Part shown: positions 17,352-25,551 of the stretch, piece after piece
Position numbering within the stretch: the first letter of the stretch is position 1
Layout: each line of letters starts with the position of its first letter
From: Bacteroidota bacterium
Lineage (GTDB): Bacteria; Bacteroidota; Bacteroidia; Cytophagales; Cyclobacteriaceae
Assembly: GCA_022567155.1 (NCBI GenBank)
Contig: JADFHN010000031.1
Location: 1 to 41,980 of the forward strand
DNA: 41,980 nucleotides
Direction: 5' to 3'
Made by a program: the position numbers and the translations under genes
Notes under the pieces: generated by a model
What the model saw: the letters and a program-made list of their open reading frames with translations, nothing else
Database searches by the model: none
Told to the model about the DNA's origin: nothing

Positions 17352-18696
17352 AGGATTCAAATTCAATACTTCCTTAAGACTGGCCGGAATACTGCTTACC
17401 ATGTACATTCTGGTTACGCTATTATCAGCGAATGCCAATACACTTTTTCCTATTCTCGTTATATTCATCCTCGGCATTCAGATCGTTTCACTATTCAGGG
17501 CCCTGGATAAATCAAAAGATATTTTTACTTCATTTATCGGGAATCTGAAATTCAGGGATTTTTCGCAAAAGTACCCTACCGACACTCCGGACAAAGATCA
17601 AAACAAGATCAATAAAGAATTCAATGAAATAATTAATCAATTTAATAAGGTAAAAAAGGAACGGGAAGCAGATTTTCAGTACCTGAAAAATATTGTGCAG
17701 CATGTAGGAATCGGACTCATCACATTCAATAAAAAAGGGGACGTGCAGATTATAAATACGGCGGCTAAAAAGTTACTGAAAATCAATCACATCGAAAATA
17801 TACAGGATTTATCTCCGCTGAGTGAATCGCTGGTTGATATCTTTTTGCGGTTAAAAACCGGCGGCAGAGATCTTATTAAACTCGACCTGAGCGGCGACAT
17901 TATACAACTCGCCGTTTATGCCATCGAACTTACGCTGCGCAATGAAGAATTTAAACTTATATCAATTCAGAATATTCAGAGCGAACTGGAAGAGAAAGAG
18001 ATGGAAGCATGGCAAAATCTCGTACGGGTGCTCACACATGAAATCATGAATTCGGTAACCCCGATTTCATCGCTGGCCAATACGGTGGAAGAAGAACTGA
18101 AGCAGCACCTTCTCAACGGCGAAGGTGACAAATTCATTTCTAATGAAGACGCCGAGGATATTCATTTAGCCGTACAGACTATACAAAAAAGAAGTGCAGG
18201 GCTGATACGGTTTGTGCAGGATTTTCGTAATCTTACCCACATACCCAAGCCTAAACTTCGACGCATTTCAGCAAAAGAAATGATAGACCAGATTGTTATG
18301 CTTCACAGAAAGGAGATTGAAAAAAATAATGTTACAATAAATGTATCGGTCGTACCTGAAGACCTCACCATAAATGCCGATAAGGAATTAATCGAACAGG
18401 TACTGATCAACCTGTTAATGAATGCCATTCAGGCATTTGATGAACATACCAACAAACTGGTTGAAATCAGGGCGTACTTCAACGAGAAAAACCGGCCTGC
18501 TATCGCTGTTAAAGATAACGGAGCAGGGATTGACGAGGAGGCTTTGCTTAAAATATTTATTCCCTTCTTTACAACAAAAAAACACGGGTCCGGTATTGGG
18601 CTGAGTTTGTCGAAGCAGATTATGAGACAACACCAGGGAATGCTTGCCGTAAAATCTAAAATTGATGAAGGTACTGAGTTTGAGTTAAGATTTTAA
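17341..18696 (+). CDS. Membrane histidine kinase (NtrY/NtrB-like), partner of the sigma-54 activator
   Basis: 451 residues. Two membrane helices at about 12-30 and 35-55 are followed by a linker and a PAS-like segment (ADFQYLKNIVQHVGIGLITF). The dimerisation helix has the phospho-acceptor H233 in VLTHEIMNSVTPISSLANTV, the NtrB/NtrY-style H-box with HE(I)xN. The ATPase has the N-box NLLMNAIQAF, D-box DNGAGID and G-box GSGIGLSLSKQ. The start overlaps the regulator gene by 11 bp, so translation is coupled and the two form a cognate pair. The signal sensed is not evident; only a very short loop lies between the two helices, suggesting intramembrane or cytoplasmic sensing. Confidence 0.93.
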   Translation: MDFKGFKFNTSLRLAGILLTMYILVTLLSANANTLFPILVIFILGIQIVSLFRALDKSKDIFTSFIGNLKFRDFSQKYPTDTPDKDQNKINKEFNEIINQFNKVKKEREADFQYLKNIVQHVGIGLITFNKKGDVQIINTAAKKLLKINHIENIQDLSPLSESLVDIFLRLKTGGRDLIKLDLSGDIIQLAVYAIELTLRNEEFKLISIQNIQSELEEKEMEAWQNLVRVLTHEIMNSVTPISSLANTVEEELKQHLLNGEGDKFISNEDAEDIHLAVQTIQKRSAGLIRFVQDFRNLTHIPKPKLRRISAKEMIDQIVMLHRKEIEKNNVTINVSVVPEDLTINADKELIEQVLINLLMNAIQAFDEHTNKLVEIRAYFNEKNRPAIAVKDNGAGIDEEALLKIFIPFFTTKKHGSGIGLSLSKQIMRQHQGMLAVKSKIDEGTEFELRF

Positions 18697-18708
18697 TAGA
18701 TTTATAAC

Positions 18709-18945
18709 ATGGAAGAAATCAAGGAAAAAATAAAGAATATACTTACAGTAACAATGGGTGTTGCTGATACAGAAGTAACATCAGATGCGCACCTGAGCAA
18801 AGACCTCGGGGTGGATTCGCTGGATTTTGCTGAACTTGTGATGGAGTTTGAGCAGGAATTCGATATCAGGATACCCTTTGAGGAAGCTGAGATGCTGATC
18901 TATGTCAAAGATGTAGAGGAATACGTCGCTAAAAAACTTTCATGA
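18709..18945 (+). CDS. Acyl carrier protein
   Basis: 78 residues, typical ACP length, with the phosphopantetheine site at S37 in LGVDSLDFAELVMEFEQEFD. The last third (PFEEAEMLIYVKDVEEYVAK) is more divergent than the usual DEDAEKIxTVGDA. It follows the histidine kinase by 12 bp and is probably co-transcribed, rather than lying with fabF as the main fatty-acid ACP normally does. It may be a second ACP for a dedicated acylation step, which is inference. The stop overlaps a 10-codon frame (ATGA at 18942) that goes nowhere. Confidence 0.9.
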   Translation: MEEIKEKIKNILTVTMGVADTEVTSDAHLSKDLGVDSLDFAELVMEFEQEFDIRIPFEEAEMLIYVKDVEEYVAKKLS

Positions 18946-19220
18946 TTATCGTGGACGCAGCCTGGGGGTCATGATCAGAAAAATGCCAACCGGCATTACG
19001 TTCCTTACCTTCTGATTTACTTATTTGTAAGGACAAAACTTAAATTAATTATAGAATATTTATTTACCTTTGCACACCGTTGAAAGAAAGCGTAATTATA
19101 CAATATTACACGATATAATTCCGGTAAAAATGTACCCGTTCCGCCTATAAGCATGTGGCTATGGCGGATGAAGTTTATTGGTCTGTGAAATATGTGTATG
19201 TAAAAATAAAACAACATATT
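18946..19220 (+). other. Leader region with a strong promoter and a hairpin but no gene
   Basis: TACCTTTG at 19065-19072 is an exact TAnnTTTG element in a very A/T-rich context. About 70 bp downstream a stem forms between CCGCC (19141-19145) and GGCGG (19163-19167), with an inner AGC/GCT pairing. There is no reading frame of note. It may be the original promoter of the tRNA-Arg gene 340 bp further on, or drive a small RNA. Near 18993 a short hairpin AATGCC-aacc-GGCATT lies after the ACP gene but lacks a T-run. Confidence 0.45.
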
Positions 19221-19413
19221 GGACCCGTAGCATAACCCTCCTGCTCCCGCATTTGCGGGATTCGGCGGGCAAGCTGGATAGCAGGGTTTTAAAACGTTCT
19301 TTTGTATTTAGTATCAGGACCCGTAGCATAACCCTCCTGCGTCACGCATCGCGTGACTTCGGCGGGCAAGCTGGATAGCAGGGTTTTAAAACGTTCTTTT
19401 GTATTTAGTATCA
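19221..19413 (+). repeat. Two tandem units, each a broken tRNA-Arg 5' end interrupted by a palindromic element
   Basis: Units 19221-19316 (96 bp) and 19317-19413 (97 bp) each start with the first 15 bases of the tRNA gene, carry a 38-39 bp GC-rich insert in the D-loop, resume with CTGGATAG, then run into the A/T-rich sequence that immediately precedes the true tRNA. Outside the hairpin core the inserts are nearly identical. The core differs: TCCCGCA-TT-TGCGGGA (19245-19260) in unit 1 and GTCACGC-ATC-GCGTGAC (19341-19357) in unit 2. Confidence 0.85.
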
Positions 19414-19487
19414 GGACCCGTAGCATAACTGGATAGTGCACCTGACTACGGATCAGGAGGTTGGGGGTTCGAATCCCTCCGGGTTCG
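19414..19487 (+). tRNA. tRNA-Arg (anticodon ACG)
   Basis: A complete cloverleaf: acceptor GGACCCG (19414-19420) with CGGGTTC (19480-19486, one G-U pair), D-stem GCAT/GTGC, anticodon stem CCTGA/TCAGG with loop CTACGGA and anticodon ACG at 19448-19450, T-stem GGGGG/CCCTC with loop TTCGAAT, discriminator G at 19487. CCA is not encoded. ACG would be read as ICG after deamination and decodes CGU/CGC/CGA. The gene is intact even though its 5' part is copied twice upstream and its 3' end once downstream. Confidence 0.95.
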
Positions 19488-19653
19488 CAAATAGTAAAAT
19501 GCAGAAGAATTTTTCGAGGCGGTAAAATGCGATACTTGTTTCAGTATTTTAGTGCAGAGAAAAATAAATTCTGTAAGAATTTACGCATTTTACATAATTT
19601 GCAGACGCCCACTAAAAGGATCGACGAAGTCAATCCCTCCGGGTTCGCAAATA
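19472..19653 (+). repeat. Duplicated tRNA-Arg 3' end (att-like direct repeat)
   Basis: A perfect 22-bp direct repeat at 19472-19493 and 19632-19653 covers the T-stem 3' strand, acceptor 3' strand and the flanking GCAAATA. The copies are 160 bp apart with an A/T-rich, gene-free interval. Integrases that use tRNA 3' ends leave exactly this kind of duplication, so this may be the scar of a lost element. Confidence 0.75.
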
Positions 19654-19679
19654 AGTTTAGTAAAAAATACGCTTACACT

Positions 19680-19725
19680 GCTGCCTGTCAAAGCAATTAA
19701 TTTACTACAGGCAGCGTTTTTATTT
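19680..19725 (+). terminator. Rho-independent terminator after tRNA-Arg
   Basis: GCTGCCTGT (19680-19688) pairs with ACAGGCAGC (19707-19715) around an 18-base loop and is followed by GTTTTTATTT. It ends 8 bp before the ATG of the next gene, so it either stops the tRNA transcript or attenuates read-through into that gene. Confidence 0.75.
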
Positions 19726-19733
19726 AAAATACT

Positions 19734-20510
19734 ATGAAAAACATCTTTCCGGCAATACTGCTGATCCTTACATGCATCGTCAGCGTGCCTGCAAATGGAG
19801 AAGGCGACGATGATAAAAAGGATAAAAAACCAGGCGATGAAAAAAAGCTGTATGAACTGAAAAAAACGAAAGCCCAGCCTGATATACCGGGAGCGCTGGT
19901 AATTGATCTGGCAACAACTATTTTACATAACTCACCCAAAGGTATGGAAATAAATCCGTGGGGATCCTGGACGGTGAATATCTACTATCTGTATGAGCTT
20001 CCGATTGGGAAATCTAACTTTTCGGTGAATATGGGATTTGGTCTGGGCCTCGAAAAATACAAGTTCAAAGAAGACAATACACTGGGGACCACACAGGATG
20101 ACAGTGAAACAATTTTGGTACCCCTTACCGATCTTTTACCCCAGGCACAAAAGTTCAGAAAGTCTGCATTTGCTGCTAATTATTTTGATATTCCCGTTGA
20201 ATTCCGGTTTTACGCCAACAAAAATAACCGTAGAAAGAGTTTTAAAGTAGCTGCAGGCGGTAAAATCGGATTCCGCTTCGACACACATACAAAAATAAGA
20301 TACGACGAATACAACCAAACTAAAATATTAAAGGATAAACAGCAATTCAATACACAAAACCCACGCTTTGGGCTATATGGCAGACTCGGATTCGCTAGTG
20401 TGAATTTTTATTATTACTACAGTCTCACAGAGTTTTTTGATAACAAGAAAGGACCAGACCAAACCCAGGCAAACACCATGTTAATTGGTATTTCAATCTC
20501 TGGTTTTTAA
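19734..20510 (+). CDS. Outer-membrane beta-barrel protein (OMP_b-brl-like)
   Basis: 258 residues with a signal peptide (MKNIFPAILLILTCIVSVPA, then NG) and a highly charged Lys/Asp/Glu segment at about 23-47. The rest shows the alternating strands of small Bacteroidota outer-membrane barrels: NIYYLYELPIGKSNFSVNMG, GFGLGLEKYKF, FKVAAGGKIGFRFD, RLGFASVNFYYYYSL, ending ISISGF with a terminal aromatic residue. No specific function can be given. It is preceded closely by the tRNA terminator and followed by a convergent gene. Confidence 0.78.
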   Translation: MKNIFPAILLILTCIVSVPANGEGDDDKKDKKPGDEKKLYELKKTKAQPDIPGALVIDLATTILHNSPKGMEINPWGSWTVNIYYLYELPIGKSNFSVNMGFGLGLEKYKFKEDNTLGTTQDDSETILVPLTDLLPQAQKFRKSAFAANYFDIPVEFRFYANKNNRRKSFKVAAGGKIGFRFDTHTKIRYDEYNQTKILKDKQQFNTQNPRFGLYGRLGFASVNFYYYYSLTEFFDNKKGPDQTQANTMLIGISISGF

Positions 20511-20578
20511 AAACAAATTTTATACATATAAAACCCTGCAGGAAGCAATACCTCGTGCCGCACTTAAGAACTTTGATT

Positions 20579-21364
20579 TCATTGCCCTTTAAATACAGGC
20601 TTTCTTTTTTCAAGAAAAGCGGTTACCCCTTCCTTATAGTCATCCGTTCTGCTGGCTATATCCTGGCAATACGCTTCATACTCCAGCATTTCTTCCAGGG
20701 TTGATGTATAGGATTTGTTCAGCATTTTTTTTATTAGACCAATGGCTTTGGTCGGAGCTCTTTTATAATAATCCAGGATCACTATCAGCTCCTCATCCAG
20801 TTTTTCATGCGGGACCACCTTGTTCACAATCCCGATTTTTTCTGCTTCGGTAGCCGTGAGTTTTGATCCCATTGATGCGAGTTCAAAAGCTTTGGTATAA
20901 CTTACAAGTTGTGGGAGGAAATAAGACGAACCCGAATCGGGTACCAGGCCGATATTAATAAAAACTTCTATCAGCACAGCTGCTTCAGACGCAATTATAT
21001 AATCGCAAGCCAATGCCAGCGAGCATCCTGCCCCTGCTGCCACTCCATTTAACCTGCAAATAACCGGCTTTGCCATATTTCGCAAACCCCTGATGATAGG
21101 ATTGTAGCGCTTGTGAAGCGAGTCGGAAAATGAACGGTTTTCTTCGATTGACGATGCCTTCAGATCCTGTCCTGAACAAAATGCTTTTCCTTCTCCGGTA
21201 AGCACCACTACTCTTATTGACTCATCCCGGGTACATATTTTCAGTACATCCTGTAGTTCAAATGTGAGTTCATCATTTAAGGCGTTATATACATCCGGTC
21301 TGTTAAGCGTTATGGTGGCCGCTCCATCAGCTAATTCAAAGTTTAGAAATTTAAAATCGTTCAT
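20579..21364 (-). CDS. Enoyl-CoA hydratase/isomerase, PaaG-like
   Basis: 261 residues of the crotonase superfamily. Oxyanion-hole segments are AFCSGQDLKA (61-70) and RLNGVAAGAGCSLALACDY (104-122). NIGLVPDSGSSYFLP carries D143, aligned with the catalytic Asp of PaaG rather than the Glu of hydratases, and the C-terminus DYKEGVTAFLEKRKPVFKGQ is very close to E. coli PaaG. PaaG isomerises ring-1,2-epoxyphenylacetyl-CoA; related enzymes isomerise 2,3- and 3,4-enoyl-CoA. No other phenylacetate genes are in the window, so a general enoyl-CoA isomerase role is as likely. It lies 18 bp downstream of the PAP2-like gene, in the rpoN operon direction. Confidence 0.88.
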   Translation of the reverse strand: MNDFKFLNFELADGAATITLNRPDVYNALNDELTFELQDVLKICTRDESIRVVVLTGEGKAFCSGQDLKASSIEENRSFSDSLHKRYNPIIRGLRNMAKPVICRLNGVAAGAGCSLALACDYIIASEAAVLIEVFINIGLVPDSGSSYFLPQLVSYTKAFELASMGSKLTATEAEKIGIVNKVVPHEKLDEELIVILDYYKRAPTKAIGLIKKMLNKSYTSTLEEMLEYEAYCQDIASRTDDYKEGVTAFLEKRKPVFKGQ

Positions 21365-21382
21365 ATTGAAATGGTTTTAACC

Positions 21383-21997
21383 TTATACAAAGACATATAT
21401 TGGCAAAAAACAAAATACGATACCGAACGTCGCACCGGTATATACCTCTACCGGACGATGGACGTTCAGCAACAGCCTGGAAGACATAGTGGCGCCCATC
21501 AGGACCACCCAACCTGTAATAAGCCATGTAAAATAAGGATCAGGTGACCTGAAATTTAATGCCATCAGTATTCCCAGCACACCTCCCAAACCAATGCTGT
21601 GAACGCTGATTTTCCAAAAAATAGTAATAAATGCCGTAAACAGGGCCAGAAAGGCAAGGGTAATAAAAACGATGTTTATACCGGCGCTGATATTAAATTT
21701 GGTTACCATCAAATATGCGGATATGGCATAAAAAATCGCTATGAGAAAAAATGGAAATATCCTTTCATCTTTGTCAGTAAGATGAATACTTGAAATGGTG
21801 GAGGTAAGTTTCATGACATATATACTGATTACCGGGAGAACAAATGTAGTCAGAAACACCACCAGCATTATCCGGTAATGAAATAGCGATCCTATTGCAG
21901 AAGGTGTAACAAAAAGTAAAATAATGAAAAGATAGGTAGCCATAAATAATGGCTGAAAAACGATCGAAAAGAGAAGTGCAATTTTTCTTATATTCAC
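21383..21997 (-). CDS. PAP2-like integral membrane protein
   Basis: 204 residues, mostly six hydrophobic helices. SVHSIGLGG (about 131-139) and SSRLLLNVHRPVEVYTGATF (about 172-191) resemble the second and third phosphatase motifs of the PAP2 superfamily (PSGH and SRxxxxxHxxxD), but the third motif has Glu for Asp, so activity is uncertain. The start is GTG and shares one base with the rpoN stop (TAGTG), so translation is coupled to rpoN. A lipid-phosphate phosphatase role is inference. Confidence 0.65.
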   Translation of the reverse strand: MNIRKIALLFSIVFQPLFMATYLFIILLFVTPSAIGSLFHYRIMLVVFLTTFVLPVISIYVMKLTSTISSIHLTDKDERIFPFFLIAIFYAISAYLMVTKFNISAGINIVFITLAFLALFTAFITIFWKISVHSIGLGGVLGILMALNFRSPDPYFTWLITGWVVLMGATMSSRLLLNVHRPVEVYTGATFGIVFCFLPIYVFV

Positions 21998-23448
21998 TAC
22001 AACTCCTTTCTTAATCTGGCTACCGGGATATTCATCTGTTCCCGGTATTTGGCAACTGTTCGACGGGCGATGTTGTAACCATGGGCTTTCAAATGTTTTT
22101 CCAGTTTATCATCAGAAAGCGGCCTGGTCTTATCTTCTTTATCTATCAGTTTTTTCAGTGTATTTTTCACTTCGCGGCTGCTCACATCTTCGCCCGAATC
22201 GGTTGCAATCCCCTCCGAAAAGAAGTATTTCAACGAAAAAAGTCCGAATTCTGTCTGTATCGCCTTGCTGTTTGCAACCCTCGATATGGTTGATATATCC
22301 ATATTTATCTTTTCGGCAATATCCTTCAGGATCATCGGCTTTAATTTACTTTCATCCCCGGTAAAGAAATAATCATACTGAAAGTGCACGATAGCGTTCA
22401 TAGTGCGCAGCAATGTTTGTTGCCTCTGCCGTATTGCATCAATAAACCATTTTGCGCTATCCAGCTTTTGTTTTACAAACGAAACGGTTTCCCTGAGCTT
22501 TTTATCTTTTTTATCACTTTTAGCATAGGCTTTAAACATGTCGGAATAAGACCGGCTGATTCGGAGTTCAGGTGCATTTTTTGAATTCAGAGTCAGCTCA
22601 AGCTTGCCATCCAAATTACTAAGAATAAAATCAGGAATTATAAATTGTGATTTTGAGGAGGTGACAGATGCATCACCGGGTTTGGGATTGAGTTTTATGA
22701 TAATATCAACTGCATCCTTAAGCATTAATTCCGACCCAATATCAAGCTTTTTTATTATTTTATCGTAGTGTTTTTTTGTGAACTCATCAAAACATTCATC
22801 AAGGATTTTAATAGCCAGATCAACCTCTGCAGACTGGTTTTTCTTTCTTTCAAGCTGAAGCAGCAAACACTCCTTCAGGTTCCTGGCGGCAATACCCGGA
22901 GGGTCAAATTCCTGTATTTTTAATAAAATAGCTTCAACATCTTCAAAATTTGTTTCAATATTCTGACTAAAGGCAAGATCATTGACAATGGCTTCCATGT
23001 CGCGCCGAATGTAGCCATCATTTTCAATGCTGCCAATAAGCTGCTCAGCAATTGCAAGCTCGTATTTGTTTAATCCAAGAAATCCCAGCTGGGTCAGTAA
23101 GGACTCATTAAGTGAACTAAGGGTAGGTATCGGAAAATCTTTGTCTTCCTCCGTCACACCATCGCCCTGCATTTTGTATCCGGTATAATCCTCCTCCCTT
23201 ATATAATCCTCTACGTTGATTTCATCCGAAATATCCTGGAGTTTTTCCTCCTCAAAGTCCTGGTCTTCGGTGGAATCTATTTCGGTTATATCTTCCTCTT
23301 TCCCTTCTTCAAGCGCCGGGTTTATCTCAAGTTCTTCTTCGATACGGGTATCCAGCTCGGCAGTAGGAACCTGCAGAAGTTTAATAAACTGTATCTGCTG
23401 CGGAGACAGTTTTTGCGTTATTGTCTGACTTAATCCAAGTCTTTGCAT
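21997..23448 (-). CDS. rpoN: RNA polymerase sigma-54 factor
   Basis: 483 residues with all regions in order: the Gln/Leu-rich activator-interaction region I (RLGLSQTITQKLSPQQIQFI, about 3-22), an acidic region II (EEGKEEDITEIDSTEDQDFE), the core-binding domain, and the DNA-binding part with the RpoN box ARRTVAKYRE at 461-470 close to the C-terminus. It directs polymerase to -24/-12 promoters and needs an AAA+ activator; one such activator is encoded at 15969-17351. A good Bacteroidota promoter lies 40-80 bp upstream. Confidence 0.97.
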   Translation of the reverse strand: MQRLGLSQTITQKLSPQQIQFIKLLQVPTAELDTRIEEELEINPALEEGKEEDITEIDSTEDQDFEEEKLQDISDEINVEDYIREEDYTGYKMQGDGVTEEDKDFPIPTLSSLNESLLTQLGFLGLNKYELAIAEQLIGSIENDGYIRRDMEAIVNDLAFSQNIETNFEDVEAILLKIQEFDPPGIAARNLKECLLLQLERKKNQSAEVDLAIKILDECFDEFTKKHYDKIIKKLDIGSELMLKDAVDIIIKLNPKPGDASVTSSKSQFIIPDFILSNLDGKLELTLNSKNAPELRISRSYSDMFKAYAKSDKKDKKLRETVSFVKQKLDSAKWFIDAIRQRQQTLLRTMNAIVHFQYDYFFTGDESKLKPMILKDIAEKINMDISTISRVANSKAIQTEFGLFSLKYFFSEGIATDSGEDVSSREVKNTLKKLIDKEDKTRPLSDDKLEKHLKAHGYNIARRTVAKYREQMNIPVARLRKEL

Positions 23449-23801
23449 TTACATTTCCGGATGCCCGGATTTTAGTTATTCCCGAATGATTCAAAAATAT
23501 TATATTTTCCTCAATGCATTGCCAAAATCCCTTAAATATAGTTCCTTTGCGGCACTTCAGACTACATAGTGTCTGTCTTTAAAGTAATGATGATTGGAGA
23601 ATTAAAAAATATGCCATGCCTGCCCTTACTGCCGTCAGGCAGGAATACCAATTATTCCCCCGCCGCAGGCGGGTGTGTAGGGGGTGGGTCAATACAAAAA
23701 GTCATTCCTGCCTGCTGGCAGGCACGACATTTTTTTTTGAAATTCGGACTTTATGGACAGACTCTACATAGATAGACCACTTTTCGCATTTTGATTTTAA
23801 A
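23449..23801. other. rpoN-asnS divergent region with promoter and GC-rich palindromes
   Basis: No gene. Besides the rpoN promoter it holds a palindrome cluster at 23615-23735: CTGCC...GGCAG around 23620-23641, CCCGCC-gca-GGCGGG around 23660-23675, and GCCTGC-TG-GCAGGC around 23709-23722. Related phrases about a TAnACnGAC theme (ACTACATAGTGTCTGTC near 23562; GGACAGACTCTACATAG near 23755) flank the cluster. Confidence 0.6.
23492..23526 (-). promoter_or_regulatory. rpoN promoter
   Basis: On the minus strand TTTG (plus-strand CAAA, 23523-23526), a 23-bp spacer and TATTTTTG (plus-strand 23492-23499), an exact TAnnTTTG element. Transcription would start near 23485, giving a leader of about 37 bases before the rpoN ATG at 23448. 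Confidence 0.5.
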
Positions 23802-25247
23802 ATGGAAGCGATTACTAAAAGATCGAAGATCAAAGACCTGTTAACCACCGAAAAAGTTGGTACAAGAGTCAACATCAAAGGATGGGTACGCACGTTCAGA
23901 AGCAACAGGTTTATTGCCCTCAACGACGGGTCTTGCCTGCAAAATATGCAAGCCGTAGTTGACTTCGAAAAAATGGAGGAAGCGCTTCTTAAACGTATCA
24001 CGACAGGTGCATGTTTATCAGTCACCGGTATGCTTACAAAATCTATGGGAAAAGGTCAGGATGTTGAAATTATGGTAGAGTCGATCCATATTTATGGTAA
24101 TTCGGATCCTGAAAAATATCCACTCCAGCCAAAAAAGCATTCACTTGAATTTCTTCGTGAAATTGCACATTTACGTCCGCGTACCAACACCTTCGGGGCT
24201 GTTTTACGAATAAGGCATGCCGTATCATATGGAATTCACAAATTTTTTAATGATAAAGGATTTTATTACCTGCACACCCCTATCATTACCGGATCCGATG
24301 CCGAAGGGGCGGGCGAGATGTTCCGGGTGACTATGTTAGACCCGGTTCACCCACCTGTTGATGAAAAGGGGCATGCAGATTTTAGTAAGGATTTTTTTGG
24401 AAAAGAAACAAACCTTACGGTATCCGGACAGCTTGAAGCCGAACTGGCGGCCCTTGCCCTGTCTGATGTGTACACTTTTGGACCTACCTTCAGGGCAGAA
24501 AACTCCAACACGGCGAGGCACCTGGCCGAATTCTGGATGATTGAACCGGAAATGGCCTTTTACGACCTGAACGATAACATGGACCTCGCAGAAGAATTTG
24601 TAAAGTATATTATCAGCTATACGATTGAAAACTGCAGAGAAGACCTCGAATATTTAACAAAACGCGCAGAAGACGAAGATAAATCGAAACCACAACATCA
24701 GCGGAGTGAAATGAACCTGATCGACCGGCTCGGTTTTATTACAGCCAATCCGTTCGAAAGGCTAACCTACACGGCCGCTATTGACATACTGAAAAACTCA
24801 AAACCCAATAAGAAAGGGAAATTTCAGTTTCCGGTAAATGAGTGGGGTATGGACCTGCAATCGGAGCATGAACGATTCCTTGTTGAAAAACATTTTAAAA
24901 AGCCGGTAATCCTTTACAATTACCCCATATCGATCAAAGCGTTTTACATGCGACTCAACGATGATGATAAAACCGTAGCTGCCATGGATGTGCTTTTTCC
25001 GGGTATCGGTGAGATCATTGGCGGATCACAAAGGGAAGAACGGTACGATGTGCTCAAAATGCGCATACGTGAGTTGGGCATTGATGAAAAAGACTTGTGG
25101 TGGTATCTGGATACACGCAGGTTTGGTACGGCGCCACATAGCGGATTTGGCCTGGGTTTTGAAAGAATGGTACAGTTTATTACGGGCATGGGAAACATCC
25201 GGGATGTCATTCCTTTTCCGCGAACACCTGGAAATGCAGCATTTTAG
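23802..25247 (+). CDS. asnS: Asparaginyl-tRNA synthetase
   Basis: 481 residues: an N-terminal OB-fold anticodon-binding domain (about 15-110, [20 protein letters not shown]) and a class IIb catalytic domain. Motif 2 is [20 protein letters not shown] and motif 3 is [14 protein letters not shown] near the C-terminus; [13 protein letters not shown] is the AsnRS-type amino-acid-binding loop. A lysine- and charge-rich insertion lies between. Charges tRNA-Asn. Divergent from rpoN; the ATG at 23802 is chosen because the OB-fold begins soon after. Confidence 0.97.
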   Translation: MEAITKRSKIKDLLTTEKVGTRVNIKGWVRTFRSNRFIALNDGSCLQNMQAVVDFEKMEEALLKRITTGACLSVTGMLTKSMGKGQDVEIMVESIHIYGNSDPEKYPLQPKKHSLEFLREIAHLRPRTNTFGAVLRIRHAVSYGIHKFFNDKGFYYLHTPIITGSDAEGAGEMFRVTMLDPVHPPVDEKGHADFSKDFFGKETNLTVSGQLEAELAALALSDVYTFGPTFRAENSNTARHLAEFWMIEPEMAFYDLNDNMDLAEEFVKYIISYTIENCREDLEYLTKRAEDEDKSKPQHQRSEMNLIDRLGFITANPFERLTYTAAIDILKNSKPNKKGKFQFPVNEWGMDLQSEHERFLVEKHFKKPVILYNYPISIKAFYMRLNDDDKTVAAMDVLFPGIGEIIGGSQREERYDVLKMRIRELGIDEKDLWWYLDTRRFGTAPHSGFGLGFERMVQFITGMGNIRDVIPFPRTPGNAAF

Positions 25248-25551
25248 TACATGTTACTCTTCGGGCTTTCTTTTTTAAATATCATCAAATGAATTAAAAG
25301 CAATATTTGTCATGGATGCATGCTCTTGCGGAACTCATCATCTCACACCCATTCCAATAAAACCAGCTTTCCTGATTCTAACCCTTTAAATTACTCACTA
25401 CCAAGCTCTTTCTCAGAGTTCCGATACCTATACATCGAGACGAAGAGTCTCATTTCGGTGAGGGTACCATTGGAGAGATTCATCGCCCGCTGCGTTCCCT
25501 CAGAAAAAGAGAATATTAAAGCTCGTGCATAATTACTGAAGGCAGAAAGAA
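25248..25551 (-). other. Gap with an unexplained minus-strand open frame
   Basis: On the minus strand a frame is open from inside the next gene's 3' end down to TAA at 25391-25393 and reads ...EGTQRAMNLSNGTLTE, MRLFVSMYRYRNSEKELGSE. No promoter or start is obvious and I do not recognise a family. The DNA also contains the hairpin GAGAC-GAAGA-GTCTC at 25437-25451 and the phrase CCGATACCTA typical of the region's repeats, so it may be a structured repeat rather than a gene. Confidence 0.35.

Noticed and set aside
18942..19016. Two short frames overlapping by ATGA after the ACP gene (MIIVDAAWGS and MIRKMPTGITFLTF)
   Set aside because: Each is under 15 codons and shows no family match; coupling by ATGA may be chance.
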